This document shows, in pieces, positions 34,257 to 43,081 of a stretch of DNA of 64,000 nucleotides. Made by a program: the position numbers and the translations under genes. Within the stretch, counting starts at the first letter, position 1. Each line of letters starts with the position of its first letter. Source of the stretch: Oligoflexia bacterium (GTDB taxonomy: Bacteria > Bdellovibrionota > UBA1018); NCBI GenBank assembly GCA_023701205.1, contig JAMPXJ010000027.1:1-64000 (forward strand), given 5' to 3'. Under the pieces are notes generated by a model. That model saw nothing but the letters and a program-made list of their open reading frames with translations, did no database searches and was not told where the DNA came from.

Positions 34257-35227
34257 CGGACCTCCTCCGTCTCGGAAGGTTCGGGGCAGCTCAGGACCCG
34301 GATCTGGTTCTCGATGGCGAAGCCCGGGAACTTCTCGCGGGCGATCGCCTCGACCGCATCGCGCCGATCCGCCACGTTGACGTCCCCCCTGAGGAGGATC
34401 CTGTTGCCTGACTGCTCGATCTCGATATCCAGCTCGTGCGTGCGCGGATCCGACGCGAGCGACTCGCGCAGGTGCCCCACTCCGTACTCCGCCCTCGCCT
34501 GCTCGGTGCGCGCCTGGGACGGCGCGGGTGGGATCCGATCCTGCTTCGGAGGAAGCACGCCCGTCGCGGGCGGCCGGGTCACCGCCCTCTGGGTGTCACC
34601 GAAGATGACGGCGTAAAGCTCGTGAATGACATGATTGGGGACCCACACGTCGTTGGATTGCGCATAGAGGAGCAGGCTCAAGATGCGGCGAGGGGCGCGT
34701 CGCGCCCGCCGGATGAGGTATTCCCAGTCCAAATTCGCGTGCGAGAGCAGCGCGATCGCGTCGTGCCAGTGGCTGGGCGTGAGCTCGCTATGGGCCGCCG
34801 CCTTGATGATGAGCAGGTCCTCGGGCGCCACCAGTCGGAGCCGGCGCCCGTGGTACTCGGCAACGATCATCCGCTGGTACATCTCCTGGTCGAGGTAGAT
34901 CTCCCCTTTGGAGCGGAAGATGACGTCCACCAGCACGCCCTCCTTGAATCCCTTGTAAAGCCAGCTTGGATCCGTCCGCTCGGTCTTGAAGCCGTGCCGC
35001 GCGAGCGCTCGCAGCGTGATCTCCGCGTCCTCGGGCATGACGAATAGATCAATATCCCTTGTTGAACGCGGCCGGCCCAGGCCGCCCGACGCGATTCCCC
35101 CGATGAAGGCGTAGCGGATGCCCGCCTCCTCGATGGCCACCACAGTCTCGCTGAGCACCCGGTCAAAGCGGTCCGCCAGCTCGGGGTCCTCGGTCGTCAC
35201 TCTGGGAAGCGGCCTCACCACCTTCAT
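34253..35227 (-). CDS. nucleotidyltransferase-fold protein with a C-terminal BON domain
   Basis: The start MKVVRPLPR at 35227 (GAGGG upstream) gives 324 aa. Residues ~15-200 form a nucleotidyltransferase-like domain (DUF6036/AbiEii-type by eye) with FIGGIASGGLGRPRSTRDIDLFV, the GG and DxD metal motif, and a later VDVIF third acidic strand. A Pro/Arg linker (~residues 215-245) leads to a BON domain (~250-315). BON is normally an envelope lipid- or ligand-binding module, so the fusion to a cytoplasmic-type enzyme without a signal peptide is odd. It is coupled to a phosphoesterase gene. Confidence 0.78.
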   Translation of the reverse strand: MKVVRPLPRVTTEDPELADRFDRVLSETVVAIEEAGIRYAFIGGIASGGLGRPRSTRDIDLFVMPEDAEITLRALARHGFKTERTDPSWLYKGFKEGVLVDVIFRSKGEIYLDQEMYQRMIVAEYHGRRLRLVAPEDLLIIKAAAHSELTPSHWHDAIALLSHANLDWEYLIRRARRAPRRILSLLLYAQSNDVWVPNHVIHELYAVIFGDTQRAVTRPPATGVLPPKQDRIPPAPSQARTEQARAEYGVGHLRESLASDPRTHELDIEIEQSGNRILLRGDVNVADRRDAVEAIAREKFPGFAIENQIRVLSCPEPSETEEVR

Positions 35228-35354
35228 AAGACGCCCTCGTATCAAGTTGCGGGCCAAAAAACGGACGGAATACCGCTTGCAACCCCCATGTCTCATCACA
35301 CAGCCTGTAACGTTTTGAACGCCATCATCGCTCCGCAGGGAGGGCACTTATTCT

Positions 35355-35738
35355 ATGTTCGACATCAACCAGCAGGAGAAGAAACCGGGCGAGTATCGCG
35401 AGCCGGAAAGCCGAGGCGAGCTCGACCAGCCGAAGCCCTATGAAGCTTCCGGCAAGCCCGAAGGGATGAGCGCGGGCGGCAGCCAGCATGAAGGAAGGCC
35501 GTTCGAGCGTGCAACGGGACCCGCCCGAACGGGCGCCCGCGGTACCGCCGCGATGGATCCGGAGACGCGCAAGGAGGTCGCCCGAAAAGGCGGCTTGGCG
35601 GTATCGCGGAACCGACAGCATATGGCGGAGATCGGCAAGAAAGGCGGCTTGAGCGTTTCCAAGAACAAGGAGCACATGGCCAAGATCGGCCGCAAGGGCG
35701 GCGCGGCCTCCCGGGGCCAGCGCAGCGGCGGAACCTGA
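35355..35738 (+). CDS. KGG-motif stress-induced protein
   Basis: A 127-aa hydrophilic protein. The first ~65 residues are Pro/Gly/Glu-rich and disordered. The last 60 contain three copies of the KGG motif in a repeated frame (ARKGG, GKKGG, GRKGG, each in a Gly-x2-Gly context), as in YciG and the fungal conidiation protein Con-10. Such proteins accumulate under desiccation or stationary-phase stress. GGGAGG lies 12 nt before the ATG. It stands alone. Confidence 0.85.
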   Translation: MFDINQQEKKPGEYREPESRGELDQPKPYEASGKPEGMSAGGSQHEGRPFERATGPARTGARGTAAMDPETRKEVARKGGLAVSRNRQHMAEIGKKGGLSVSKNKEHMAKIGRKGGAASRGQRSGGT

Positions 35739-35757
35739 GTCGCCTGCCAGCCTGGAG

Positions 35758-36801
35758 CTAGAGGTCGACGGTCATGCCCTCGTAGCCGAAGGACCACTCC
35801 ACCTCGTGCGCCTTGACACCGGCTCGTTCCGCGGCCCTGAGCTGGCTCTTGTAATACTGCCTGGCTTGCGCCTCCGCCGCGGCGATCTTGGAATCCGAGG
35901 AGGCCGGGTCATGATGCATGAAGATGACCTGCTTCACCCGCTCGCGCATGGCGATATCGATCCCCAGCGAGGCAGCCGCATGACCCCAGTTCACCTTTTC
36001 GATGGTCTCCATCAGGGTGTACTGGGCGTCGAAGATCATGAGATCAACTCCCTGGTATAGCGGCAGGTCCGGTCCGAGCTGCTCCCGCGAGACCCGTACG
36101 CATTCGGTGTCCACGCAATGAGAGAAGACCTTCCCGTCTTTCTCGATCCGGAAACCCCAGCAAGGATCCGGATGATCGAGCTCGTAAGGGGTCAACGTGA
36201 GGTCGCCGACGCGTCGGGGCTTCCTCGGTTCCAGAATATGGTACTCGATGCGCGATCCGAGACTCTCCAAGGGAACCGGGAAAAAAGGTTTCCGAAATAC
36301 GGTCTGGAAGACATCCTGAAGCCCGGGCTGCACCGAGTAGACATGGATTCGGTTGCCGGGAATGAAGATCGGCACGAAAAAGGGAAGCCCGACTAAATGA
36401 TCCCAGTGAAAATGCGTGAAGAAGATGTGAACTTCGCCGGACCCCTTGCCACAAGGACCCGCCATCATCTCGTATCCCAACGGCCGGATCCCGCTGCCGC
36501 CGTCGATGATCAGCTGCTGCTCGCTTGAGCGCACCTCGATGCAGGCCGTGTTTCCGCCGAAACCGCCAAAAAGATGGCGCGGAAGATCCGACATGTAGCG
36601 GTCGATGTCCTTCCGGCTCTGATGTCCGCATTCGAAGAAACCTTCGAAAAGCTCCCGGATGCCGTTCCGGATCAGCTCGGGCGCGTGAGGCGAAGGGAGG
36701 GATCCGCGGGCTCCCCAGAGCTTGATCCGCATCGCGGGAAAGTTCGAAGCCGGAGGAGTTGCTGTAAAACCAGGCGATTTATCGGCCATTTTCGCTGCCA
36801 T
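35758..36801 (-). CDS. MBL-fold metallo-hydrolase
   Basis: A 347-aa protein from ATG 36801 (GGAG 4 nt upstream). A start at 36732, giving MRIKLWGARGS, the usual beginning of this group, is equally possible. Zinc motif FTHFHWDHLVG near residue 140, and later ligands in HCVDTE and IFMHHDPASS near 300, fit a metallo-beta-lactamase fold phosphodiesterase or RNase Z-like hydrolase. GNTACIEV matches the LRP/cAMP phosphodiesterase-like class. The substrate is unknown. Confidence 0.87.
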   Translation of the reverse strand: MAAKMADKSPGFTATPPASNFPAMRIKLWGARGSLPSPHAPELIRNGIRELFEGFFECGHQSRKDIDRYMSDLPRHLFGGFGGNTACIEVRSSEQQLIIDGGSGIRPLGYEMMAGPCGKGSGEVHIFFTHFHWDHLVGLPFFVPIFIPGNRIHVYSVQPGLQDVFQTVFRKPFFPVPLESLGSRIEYHILEPRKPRRVGDLTLTPYELDHPDPCWGFRIEKDGKVFSHCVDTECVRVSREQLGPDLPLYQGVDLMIFDAQYTLMETIEKVNWGHAAASLGIDIAMRERVKQVIFMHHDPASSDSKIAAAEAQARQYYKSQLRAAERAGVKAHEVEWSFGYEGMTVDL

Positions 36802-36917
36802 TTCGCTCCATAGGCGCCGGGAACCCGCGCTTCACTCGCGAGCCAGGGACACCGCCACGACAGGCGGGGTTGAGATCGATGGAATCTCCTTCACGAAATT
36901 ATAACCGCAATCCGTTC

Positions 36918-37013
36918 AAAAGCGACACTCGCGCAATGGAAAAAGTGGGAGACGCCGCGCGCGCGCGCCACCGAAATGACGAAGAATAGGATTGGCAAAA
37001 GCGAAATGTCGCG
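36918..37013. promoter_or_regulatory. two matching dyads upstream of the XRE gene
   Basis: AAAAGCGA-CAC-TCGCG (36918-36933) and AAAAGCGA-AATG-TCGCG (36997-37013) are 79 bp apart. The second overlaps the spacer of a weak promoter (TTGGCA at 36992). They are candidate operators for self-control by the regulator at 37029. The rest of the 227-bp gap shows only an alternating GC stretch near 36955-36970. Confidence 0.5.
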
Positions 37014-37028
37014 TTACAGCTCCTCATT

Positions 37029-37481
37029 ATGAAACGTGGACGCCCCAAAGGTCGCTCTAGTGACAGTCGCTCCTTCGGTCCGCTCGGGGACCTGATCCGC
37101 AAAGCCCGCCTCGCCAAAGGGCTCGGGCTTCTTGATGTCGCCAAGGCCTGCTCCTGTTCGGTGCAATTCGTTTCGAATATCGAGCACGGGCGCGCCCCGC
37201 TCCCTTGGGAAAAAGTTGCCGTCCTCTCCTCCGTCCTCAAGATTCCCGTCGAGGATCTCCAGGCGGCGAATCTCGCGATTCGCTCCGACTTCAAGAGCTT
37301 CGTCGGAACCGGTCGCGGCAAGGCGATGGCGGCGGCGAACAAAGTGAGCGGAACGGCTTCGGCGGTTGCCTTCGCCGCCAAGGACGCCCAGCTCCGGGAA
37401 GTGATCCAGCGCTATCAGTCCGCGACGCCCGAGTCGCGCAAGAAGTTCGTCCGCGCCGCGCTCGACCTCCTCGAGCAGTAA
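37029..37481 (+). CDS. XRE-family transcriptional regulator
   Basis: A 150-aa DNA-binding protein. After a basic N-terminus (KRGRPKGR), residues ~18-75 form an XRE/Cro helix-turn-helix (GDLIRKARLAKGLGLLDVAK and VQFVSNIEHGRAPLPWEKV). The C-terminal half is helical and polar with no ligand domain. No Shine-Dalgarno precedes the ATG. Two dyads in the leader may be its own operators. It converges with folA. Confidence 0.88.
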   Translation: MKRGRPKGRSSDSRSFGPLGDLIRKARLAKGLGLLDVAKACSCSVQFVSNIEHGRAPLPWEKVAVLSSVLKIPVEDLQAANLAIRSDFKSFVGTGRGKAMAAANKVSGTASAVAFAAKDAQLREVIQRYQSATPESRKKFVRAALDLLEQ

Positions 37482-37490
37482 GGGCGGATC

Positions 37491-37994
37491 TCAGCCGATC
37501 CGGTCCAGAACCAGGAAACTGAACTCAAACGCGTGCCGCTCGTCGCGCCCATGCCATTCGCGCGAGGTCTCGACGAACTCCTCTGCGGTCCACGCCGGGA
37601 AAAACGTATCCGCCTCGAACGAGCCTTCCACGCGCGTGAGATAGATCCGTCCCGCCTCGGGCAGCGCAAGGCGATAGATTTCGGCCCCGCCGATCACGAA
37701 AATCTCCCCGCCGCCGGGCTCGCTCGCGAGCTCAAGGGCCTCGCGGAGCGAGGCCGCCGTTTCCGCGCCCGGAGCGGGCGCATACCCGGGCTGCCGCGAG
37801 ATCACGATGTTGCGCCGGCCCGGCAGCGCGCGGCCGATCGACTCATGCGTCTTGCGTCCAAGGATGACGGGATGACCGCTCGTGATTTCCCGGAAGCGTT
37901 TCAGATCGTCGGGCAGGCTCCAGAGCAGGCGGTTGTCCCGGCCGATCTCCCGGTTCCGTCCGCAGGCGACCACGAGCGAGAGCCGCGGCTTCAT
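37491..37994 (-). CDS. folA: dihydrofolate reductase
   Basis: A 167-aa enzyme of normal size reducing dihydrofolate to tetrahydrofolate with NADPH. Seen are [19 protein letters not shown] (Met20-loop region), [12 protein letters not shown] with the acidic catalytic Asp, [12 protein letters not shown], and the NADPH motif VIGGAEIY. It overlaps thyA by 4 bp, a common arrangement because thymidylate synthase makes the dihydrofolate that FolA recycles. Confidence 0.96.
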   Translation of the reverse strand: MKPRLSLVVACGRNREIGRDNRLLWSLPDDLKRFREITSGHPVILGRKTHESIGRALPGRRNIVISRQPGYAPAPGAETAASLREALELASEPGGGEIFVIGGAEIYRLALPEAGRIYLTRVEGSFEADTFFPAWTAEEFVETSREWHGRDERHAFEFSFLVLDRIG

Positions 37995-38788
37995 ACGGCG
38001 ATCGGCGCCTTGATGGCCGGATGAGGATCGTAGCCGGAAAGCGTGAAGTCCTCGAACTTGAAATCAAAGAGCGAGCGGACCTCGGGATTCAGGATCATCC
38101 GCGGCAACGGCCGCGGCTCGCGCGAGAGCTGCTCCCGCGCCTGCTCCAGGTGATTCAGATAAAGGTGCGCGTCCCCGAGCGTGTGCACGAACTCGCCAGG
38201 CTGCAGCCCCGTCACCTGGGCGACCATCATCACGAGCAGCGCGTAGCTCGCGATATTGAAGGGCACGCCCAGGAAAACGTCCGCGCTCCGCTGGTAAAGC
38301 TGACAGGAAAGCCGCCCGCTGCGGCTCACGTAGAACTGGAAAAACGCATGGCACGGAGGAAGCGCCATGCGGTCGAGCTCACCGACGTTCCAGGCGTTCA
38401 CGATGAGCCGGCGCGAGTCGGGGTTTCTCCGGATCTGCTCCACGAGCTGCTGGATCTGATCGATGCGCCTGCCGTCCGCCGCGGGCCAGGAACGCCACTG
38501 CGCTCCATAGACCGGGCCGAGCTCGCCCGCTTCGTTCGCCCACTCGTCCCAGATCGTCACGCCATTCTCACGCAGATAGCGGATATTGGTGTCGCCGCGG
38601 AGAAACCAGATCAGCTCGTGGATGATGGATTTCAGGTGCACCTTCTTGGTCGTCACGAGCGGAAAGCCGGCAGCGAGGTCATAACGCGACTGGTAGCCGA
38701 AAACACTGAGCGTCCCCGTGCCGGTACGATCCGTTTTTTCTTCCCCGTTTTCGAGGATGTGCCTCACCAGCTCCAGATATTGCCGCAT
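37991..38788 (-). CDS. thyA: thymidylate synthase
   Basis: A 265-aa enzyme, one residue longer than E. coli ThyA (264 aa). The catalytic Cys lies in [12 protein letters not shown] (about residue 147), with [11 protein letters not shown] near 60 and [11 protein letters not shown] near 208. It converts dUMP and methylene-tetrahydrofolate to dTMP and dihydrofolate. It is first in the thyA-folA pair. The start ATG has no overlap with the GT87 gene behind it, which ends 20 bp upstream. Confidence 0.97.
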   Translation of the reverse strand: MRQYLELVRHILENGEEKTDRTGTGTLSVFGYQSRYDLAAGFPLVTTKKVHLKSIIHELIWFLRGDTNIRYLRENGVTIWDEWANEAGELGPVYGAQWRSWPAADGRRIDQIQQLVEQIRRNPDSRRLIVNAWNVGELDRMALPPCHAFFQFYVSRSGRLSCQLYQRSADVFLGVPFNIASYALLVMMVAQVTGLQPGEFVHTLGDAHLYLNHLEQAREQLSREPRPLPRMILNPEVRSLFDFKFEDFTLSGYDPHPAIKAPIAV

Positions 38789-38808
38789 GATCCAGCCTTA
38801 CCCCAAGC

Positions 38809-39972
38809 TCACGCAAAAACCAACGCAAGCCAATAAAGGGTGATCACGCCATAACCGTGCAGATCCGTCCAATGAGAGAAGCCCAGAAGCTTGACCACGG
38901 GAGTCTGCTGCAGAAGCCAGAGCACCAGCACCAGGCCCCAGCCCCAGCTCCTGCGCGCGCACAAAGGAGCTCCGACGGCGAAGACGCTGCCCCAGCGCCA
39001 GGCCAGCGGGTTGGCCAGCTGGGTGAAGAGCAGCCAGGGCGTGATCCACGCCAAAGCCCCGCATCGCGGATCATAGCCGCGATTCCGCCGGATCAGGATC
39101 GCGAGTAGCGCGCCGGAGGCGAGCAGCATCAGCGCCAGCACGCGTTCGGGGTTCTCCCCCGTCAGCCGCAGACCGAAGCTGAAAAGGCTCTGATTGATGT
39201 CCGAAAGATAGAGCTCCTTGGGCTGCAGCTGCAGAAGCTTCAGCCAGGACTGCGAGAGCTCCTTCGCGCGCTCCGGGCCGAAGATCAGCGAGGGCAGCGC
39301 CGCCGCCCAGAAGAACCAGGCCAGGAAGTATCCCGAGGCCAAACGCCGGTAGAAACGGTTGCGCGGATAAGGGATCTCCGCGTGGGAAAGCGCGCGCAGC
39401 ACGAAGGGCAGGAAAAAAAGGATCCAAGGCAGCTTGAAGCCAGGCAGCAGGCCAAGCAGAAAACCGGCGGTCGCGGGCCAGAACGCGTAAAGCCGCGCCG
39501 CGAGGGTCGCTAGCAGGAGAATCAGGAACTCGAGCTGGCCGTAATCCAGCGTCTCGAGCACCCCTTTCCAGGAAAGCGCGAGCCCGACGAGCAGAAGACC
39601 CACGGAACGCCAGGACTCCAGGCGCACCCCGATGAGGATCGCCGCGAGGAATGCCGCGATGCTCGCGGCCCCGAAGGCCATCCAGGCCTGGTTCGGATCG
39701 GCCGGGAGCAGGCTGAAAAGGAAAAGCACCCCGGGAGCGTACTTGTAAGGGGAGAAATCCGTCGCCACATAGGGGTCGAGCCCGGCCTGCGCGCGCTGCC
39801 AGGCGCGCAGGTAAACGGCGAAGTCACCGGGGATCGCGAGGCGCTCCGAGGTGAGATAGCGCGAGCCCAGCGCGGCCGCGCAGAGCAGCAGGATCCCTCC
39901 TCCCAGAATTTTCGGCCCCCAGGCTTTCAGGAAAGCCCATTCGGGCGATGCGTCAAGCTTTCTCCCGCTCAC
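38809..39972 (-). CDS. GT87-type (DUF2029) membrane mannosyltransferase-like protein
   Basis: A 387-aa integral membrane protein with ~9-10 hydrophobic spans. The first periplasmic loop holds the family motif GDFAVYLRAWQRA with the catalytic Asp near residue 50, then GLDPYVATDFSPYKYAPG. GT87 enzymes (DUF2029, PimE-like) use polyprenyl-phosphate sugars to decorate lipids or glycans in the envelope. No partner genes for the sugar are seen. It lies upstream of thyA-folA on the same strand. Confidence 0.8.
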   Translation of the reverse strand: MSGRKLDASPEWAFLKAWGPKILGGGILLLCAAALGSRYLTSERLAIPGDFAVYLRAWQRAQAGLDPYVATDFSPYKYAPGVLFLFSLLPADPNQAWMAFGAASIAAFLAAILIGVRLESWRSVGLLLVGLALSWKGVLETLDYGQLEFLILLLATLAARLYAFWPATAGFLLGLLPGFKLPWILFFLPFVLRALSHAEIPYPRNRFYRRLASGYFLAWFFWAAALPSLIFGPERAKELSQSWLKLLQLQPKELYLSDINQSLFSFGLRLTGENPERVLALMLLASGALLAILIRRNRGYDPRCGALAWITPWLLFTQLANPLAWRWGSVFAVGAPLCARRSWGWGLVLVLWLLQQTPVVKLLGFSHWTDLHGYGVITLYWLALVFA

Positions 39973-39994
39973 GCCCTCGACTCTACACCGGGAC

Positions 39995-40003
39995 TGTCAT
40001 AAA
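39995..40003 (+). promoter_or_regulatory. extended -10 element before the YceI gene
   Basis: TGTCATAAA resembles an extended -10 (TGn plus CATAAA). The predicted start of transcription is ~40010, 2 nt before the ATG at 40012. No clear -35 was found. Confidence 0.35.
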
Positions 40004-40011
40004 AAGAATCG

Positions 40012-40707
40012 ATGAATCTCGGCTGCCCCGTCGCGCTCCTGCTCTTTGTCGGATCGATCTCGCCGGAGCCGGCCTGCGCGGATCCCGCTCTGTTTACGAT
40101 CGATCCGGTGAAGTCAGCGCTCGTGGCCGTGGGGCGGCACGGGGGCTTTCTCGGATTCGGCGCCCACGAGCACGCGATCTTTCCCTCCCGCTGGCATATC
40201 GCGCTCCGGATCGACCGTCGGAACCTCAAGGCTTCCGGCGTGGAGATCTCGGTGCCGATCGAATCCCTGCAGCTCGATACGGAGGAAGCCCGGCGCGTCG
40301 CGGGACTCGAGGACGCCCCTCCCCGAGGGGAGGAGCGCCCCCGGCTCGATAGCCAGCTCCGCGGTTTCCTCGACATTCGCTTCAGCAGCGAGGAGATTCT
40401 GCTTCCGGGAAAGAATGGCGGCGGCGAGCCCGTGCCGCTCGAAGGCAAGCGCGAGCTCAGCGTGCGCGGCAAGCTCAAGCTGCACGGATTGCGCGAGCAG
40501 GTCGCGCGGGACGCCACGGTCCCTGTGCTCATCGAGCCCGCGGAAAACGGGACCTTCCGCTTCTCCGGCCGCTTCCGTTTCCGCCAGCGGGACTTCGGTA
40601 TCCGCGTGGTGCCGGGCGATGAGCTCGAAGTGCGCTTCGATATCCTGACGGAGCCCGAAACGGTCGTCGCGAGCGCTGCCTTGACCCGTTCGGAGCCCAT
40701 GCCTTAA
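40012..40707 (+). CDS. YceI-family lipocalin-like protein
   Basis: A 231-aa exported protein with a short signal peptide (cleavage near residue 24 at ACA-DPA). The mature part follows the YceI pattern: FTIDPVKSALV at the start, GRHGGFLGFGAHEH, then long antiparallel strands with GKLKLHGLREQVARDATV near the end. YceI-like proteins form a lipocalin barrel that binds isoprenoid chains in the periplasm. The stop codon overlaps the -10 region of the FHA gene, which follows by 9 bp. Confidence 0.8.
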   Translation: MNLGCPVALLLFVGSISPEPACADPALFTIDPVKSALVAVGRHGGFLGFGAHEHAIFPSRWHIALRIDRRNLKASGVEISVPIESLQLDTEEARRVAGLEDAPPRGEERPRLDSQLRGFLDIRFSSEEILLPGKNGGGEPVPLEGKRELSVRGKLKLHGLREQVARDATVPVLIEPAENGTFRFSGRFRFRQRDFGIRVVPGDELEVRFDILTEPETVVASAALTRSEPMP

Positions 40708-40710
40708 ACT
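40681..40710 (+). promoter_or_regulatory. promoter of the FHA gene, leaderless
   Basis: TTGACC (40681-40686), 18-bp spacer, TAAACT (40705-40710). Transcription would begin at 40717, the G of the GTG start. The -10 overlaps the stop codon of the preceding gene. There is no Shine-Dalgarno. Confidence 0.5.
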
Positions 40711-40716
40711 TGCCGA

Positions 40717-42288
40717 GTGGAAACCACCGGAATTTCCAAGCCCCGGCTCTTCTTTCTCTACGACATCGAGCGCGACCGATTCCTCGAACTCAGCCCCTAT
40801 TTGGGGGCGGGATTCGTGCTCGGCCGCGAAACCGGCAACGAAACCTTTCCCGACGACGCCTCGATGAGCCGCGCGCACGCGATGCTCTCCCTGGACGAGA
40901 GCGGGGCGGGAGGCGTCGCGGTGCAGATCGAGGACCTGGGCTCCACCAACGGTATCCGGATCAACGACTCGACGATTCGCAAAGGGGAAAAGCGCCGCCT
41001 GAACCTTCACGACCTCGTCGGCGTGGGCAGTCAGCTTTTCATCCTCACCAACCAGCGTCAGTACCGGCCCGTCATCCCCCGCAATATCATCGATCTCACG
41101 CTGGTCGGGAGCTCCGCGAAACCCGTCTCGTCGCCCGCTGCACCCGCTCCACCCGCGCAGCCCGCTCCTCCCGCGCTCCCGCCCGAAGACGATGATCGCA
41201 CGACCATCGGACGGCCCAAAAACCTTCGCCGCCCCGAAAAACCGCCGCGGCGAAAGGAGGATCGGCAAACGTTCCTGCGCGGGCTTCCGCTCGAGCGGAG
41301 GACGGTATTCATCCTTCTCGCCCTCGCCCTGGCGGCGGGCACTCTCTGGTTGGGCCGGGGCAGGATCCGTTCGCGCCCGGCTCCGCAGGCAGTCAATTTT
41401 CCGGGGGCGCCCAAACCCAACGCGATCCTTCGTCCCGACGGGCGCGAGAGCTATTGGGAAGCCTTCCCCCTGCAGGAGAGTGCCGACGCGCTCTATCTCA
41501 AGAACGTGGCGATCCTCACTCGCAAGGCCCCGTTCGTCGCGATGAACGAGAAGCTCGAGATTCTCCAGGGCTTCCTGGGCGTGGTCCGGCATGACGCCTT
41601 ACCCCTCGGGGAAGACCACGAGCTCGAAACGCTGGCGGATACCGCCTGCAGGCACCTCGGCGGGCGGCCGGGCACCTTTCCCTCGGTTCCTTTGCAGAGC
41701 GTGCTCGGGGACGTGGCGACCGGGCGTCCCGAGACCATCCCTCTTTTGCAGAGCGAGGCTTTCGGACCGCTCGAGGCCACGCTCCTGGGAGCGCGCCTTT
41801 CGACGGTCAGGTTTCCGCCTCGCGATGGAAAACCCGAAATCGCCTCCATCGTAATCCTCTGCTCGGATCTGGCCGGGCAGCGTCTCGCGCGCGCGCAGAG
41901 GCGCGCGACGCTCTTTCACCTGAAACACGCCCGCGAAGCGCTCAATGCCCGCCTGCTCCGTCACGAAAAGCAGATGGTCGCCGGCCTCTCCGATAGCGGC
42001 TCGCGCGAGTCCATCAAGGCGGCACGGATGAATCTCCAGTATCGCGCGATCCGGAACCTCCTGGAGCAGAACCGGTCTTATCTCCAGTGGCTGGAGACGC
42101 CCGAGGGCGGGGCGGTCGCCAGGCTGAAGGCGCTCGCGGCGGATTTCTCGGCGCAGCTGCAGGAAGACCTGAGCGGCATTGAGCGCTCCTACGCGAAGGC
42201 GCGCTTCGTTAATCCGATCTTCTACCCGGTGCTGAAGAAGGACGCGCCGCTCGAGGAGAGCGATCTGCTCTTCCTCGCGGCCTACTGA
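40717..42288 (+). CDS. FHA-domain membrane protein
   Basis: A 523-aa protein starting at GTG. Residues ~30-100 form a forkhead-associated phosphothreonine-binding domain (FVLGRETGNETFPDDASMSRAHAML, then DLGSTNGIRIN). A Pro/Ala linker and a basic segment precede one membrane span near 193-209 (FILLALALAAGTLWLG). The ~300-residue C-terminal part is helical, with heptad-like stretches, and should lie in the periplasm. No kinase gene is nearby. It may connect Ser/Thr phosphorylation to an envelope process. Confidence 0.82.
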   Translation: METTGISKPRLFFLYDIERDRFLELSPYLGAGFVLGRETGNETFPDDASMSRAHAMLSLDESGAGGVAVQIEDLGSTNGIRINDSTIRKGEKRRLNLHDLVGVGSQLFILTNQRQYRPVIPRNIIDLTLVGSSAKPVSSPAAPAPPAQPAPPALPPEDDDRTTIGRPKNLRRPEKPPRRKEDRQTFLRGLPLERRTVFILLALALAAGTLWLGRGRIRSRPAPQAVNFPGAPKPNAILRPDGRESYWEAFPLQESADALYLKNVAILTRKAPFVAMNEKLEILQGFLGVVRHDALPLGEDHELETLADTACRHLGGRPGTFPSVPLQSVLGDVATGRPETIPLLQSEAFGPLEATLLGARLSTVRFPPRDGKPEIASIVILCSDLAGQRLARAQRRATLFHLKHAREALNARLLRHEKQMVAGLSDSGSRESIKAARMNLQYRAIRNLLEQNRSYLQWLETPEGGAVARLKALAADFSAQLQEDLSGIERSYAKARFVNPIFYPVLKKDAPLEESDLLFLAAY

Positions 42289-42304
42289 GCTTCCCGCGCG
42301 ACCC

Positions 42305-42931
42305 TCACCGGAACGCGGCCACCGAGGGAATATCGCTCCGGCTCAACATGCGCTTCGCGCGGTACGCCAGGCATTTCACCGCCGAGATGCTCATATCGAG
42401 CTTCCCCGCGATCTCCTGGTAGGAAAGATGCTGAACGACCCGCATGAGCAGCACCTTTCGCTGGAGCTCCGTCAGGCGGTCCACCAGCCGCGCGAGCCGC
42501 GCCCGCTCCGACTCCCGCACGAGCAGATGCTCGGCATTGGGTTTCTGGCAGGCCAGCTCCTCGACGGCCGGTTCGTGACCGAGGCGTTCCTCGGGATTCC
42601 TCCGGAAGCGGTCGGCGACCGTGTTCCGCGCGATCGTCCAGATCCAGGTCGATAGCGCGTGTTCCGGCCGATAACTGTCGCGATAGCGGTGCACCTTGAG
42701 GAAGACCTCCTGGCTCAGATCGCTCGCGGCCTCGTCATCCCGCACCTTTCCCAGAACGAATCTCCGGATCGGCTCCCAATATCGCGCATAAACCGCGGAA
42801 AAGGCCCACTCCTCCCCGTTCCGGAACGCCTTGGCCAGCGCCCCGTCGTTCTCCCGGTCAGGTTCGCCGCCGGAAGATAGGGCCGGCCGTCCCAGCATGC
42901 TCTTGAAACGGTGATTCAGCTTGTTGAACAT
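42305..42931 (-). CDS. RNA polymerase ECF-type sigma factor
   Basis: I prefer the start MFNKLNHRFK at 42931 (208 aa); longer frames extend into an AT-rich leader. Region 2 is clear (FSAVYARYWEPIRRFVLGKVRDDEAASDLSQEVFLKVHRYRDSY, then TWIWTIARNTVADRFRR) and region 4 has the helix-turn-helix SYQEIAGKLDMSISAVKCLAYRAKRML. No anti-sigma gene is adjacent. It is divergent from the metzincin lipoprotein gene by 150 bp. Confidence 0.92.
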   Translation of the reverse strand: MFNKLNHRFKSMLGRPALSSGGEPDRENDGALAKAFRNGEEWAFSAVYARYWEPIRRFVLGKVRDDEAASDLSQEVFLKVHRYRDSYRPEHALSTWIWTIARNTVADRFRRNPEERLGHEPAVEELACQKPNAEHLLVRESERARLARLVDRLTELQRKVLLMRVVQHLSYQEIAGKLDMSISAVKCLAYRAKRMLSRSDIPSVAAFR

Positions 42932-43048
42932 AGGCTTTAGAACAGTAGACGAATCTTTATTTAAATAACTAGTAAAAAATATTTCTTTCCTCCCCCGCGA
43001 CTTTTCGGAAGCTCCGGACGTACCACCCCAAGACGGCACGAAACGCCT

Positions 43049-43064
43049 CGGGTCAGGAGACCCG
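43049..43064 (+). promoter_or_regulatory. hairpin in the leader of the metzincin gene
   Basis: CGGGTC-AGGA-GACCCG, a perfect 6-bp stem ending 17 nt before the ATG and just before the GAGAGGAGAG ribosome binding site. It might affect mRNA stability or translation. The AT-rich segment 42950-42990 is the likely promoter zone of the divergent pair. Confidence 0.4.
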
Positions 43065-43081
43065 CTAGAGAGGAGAGAACC

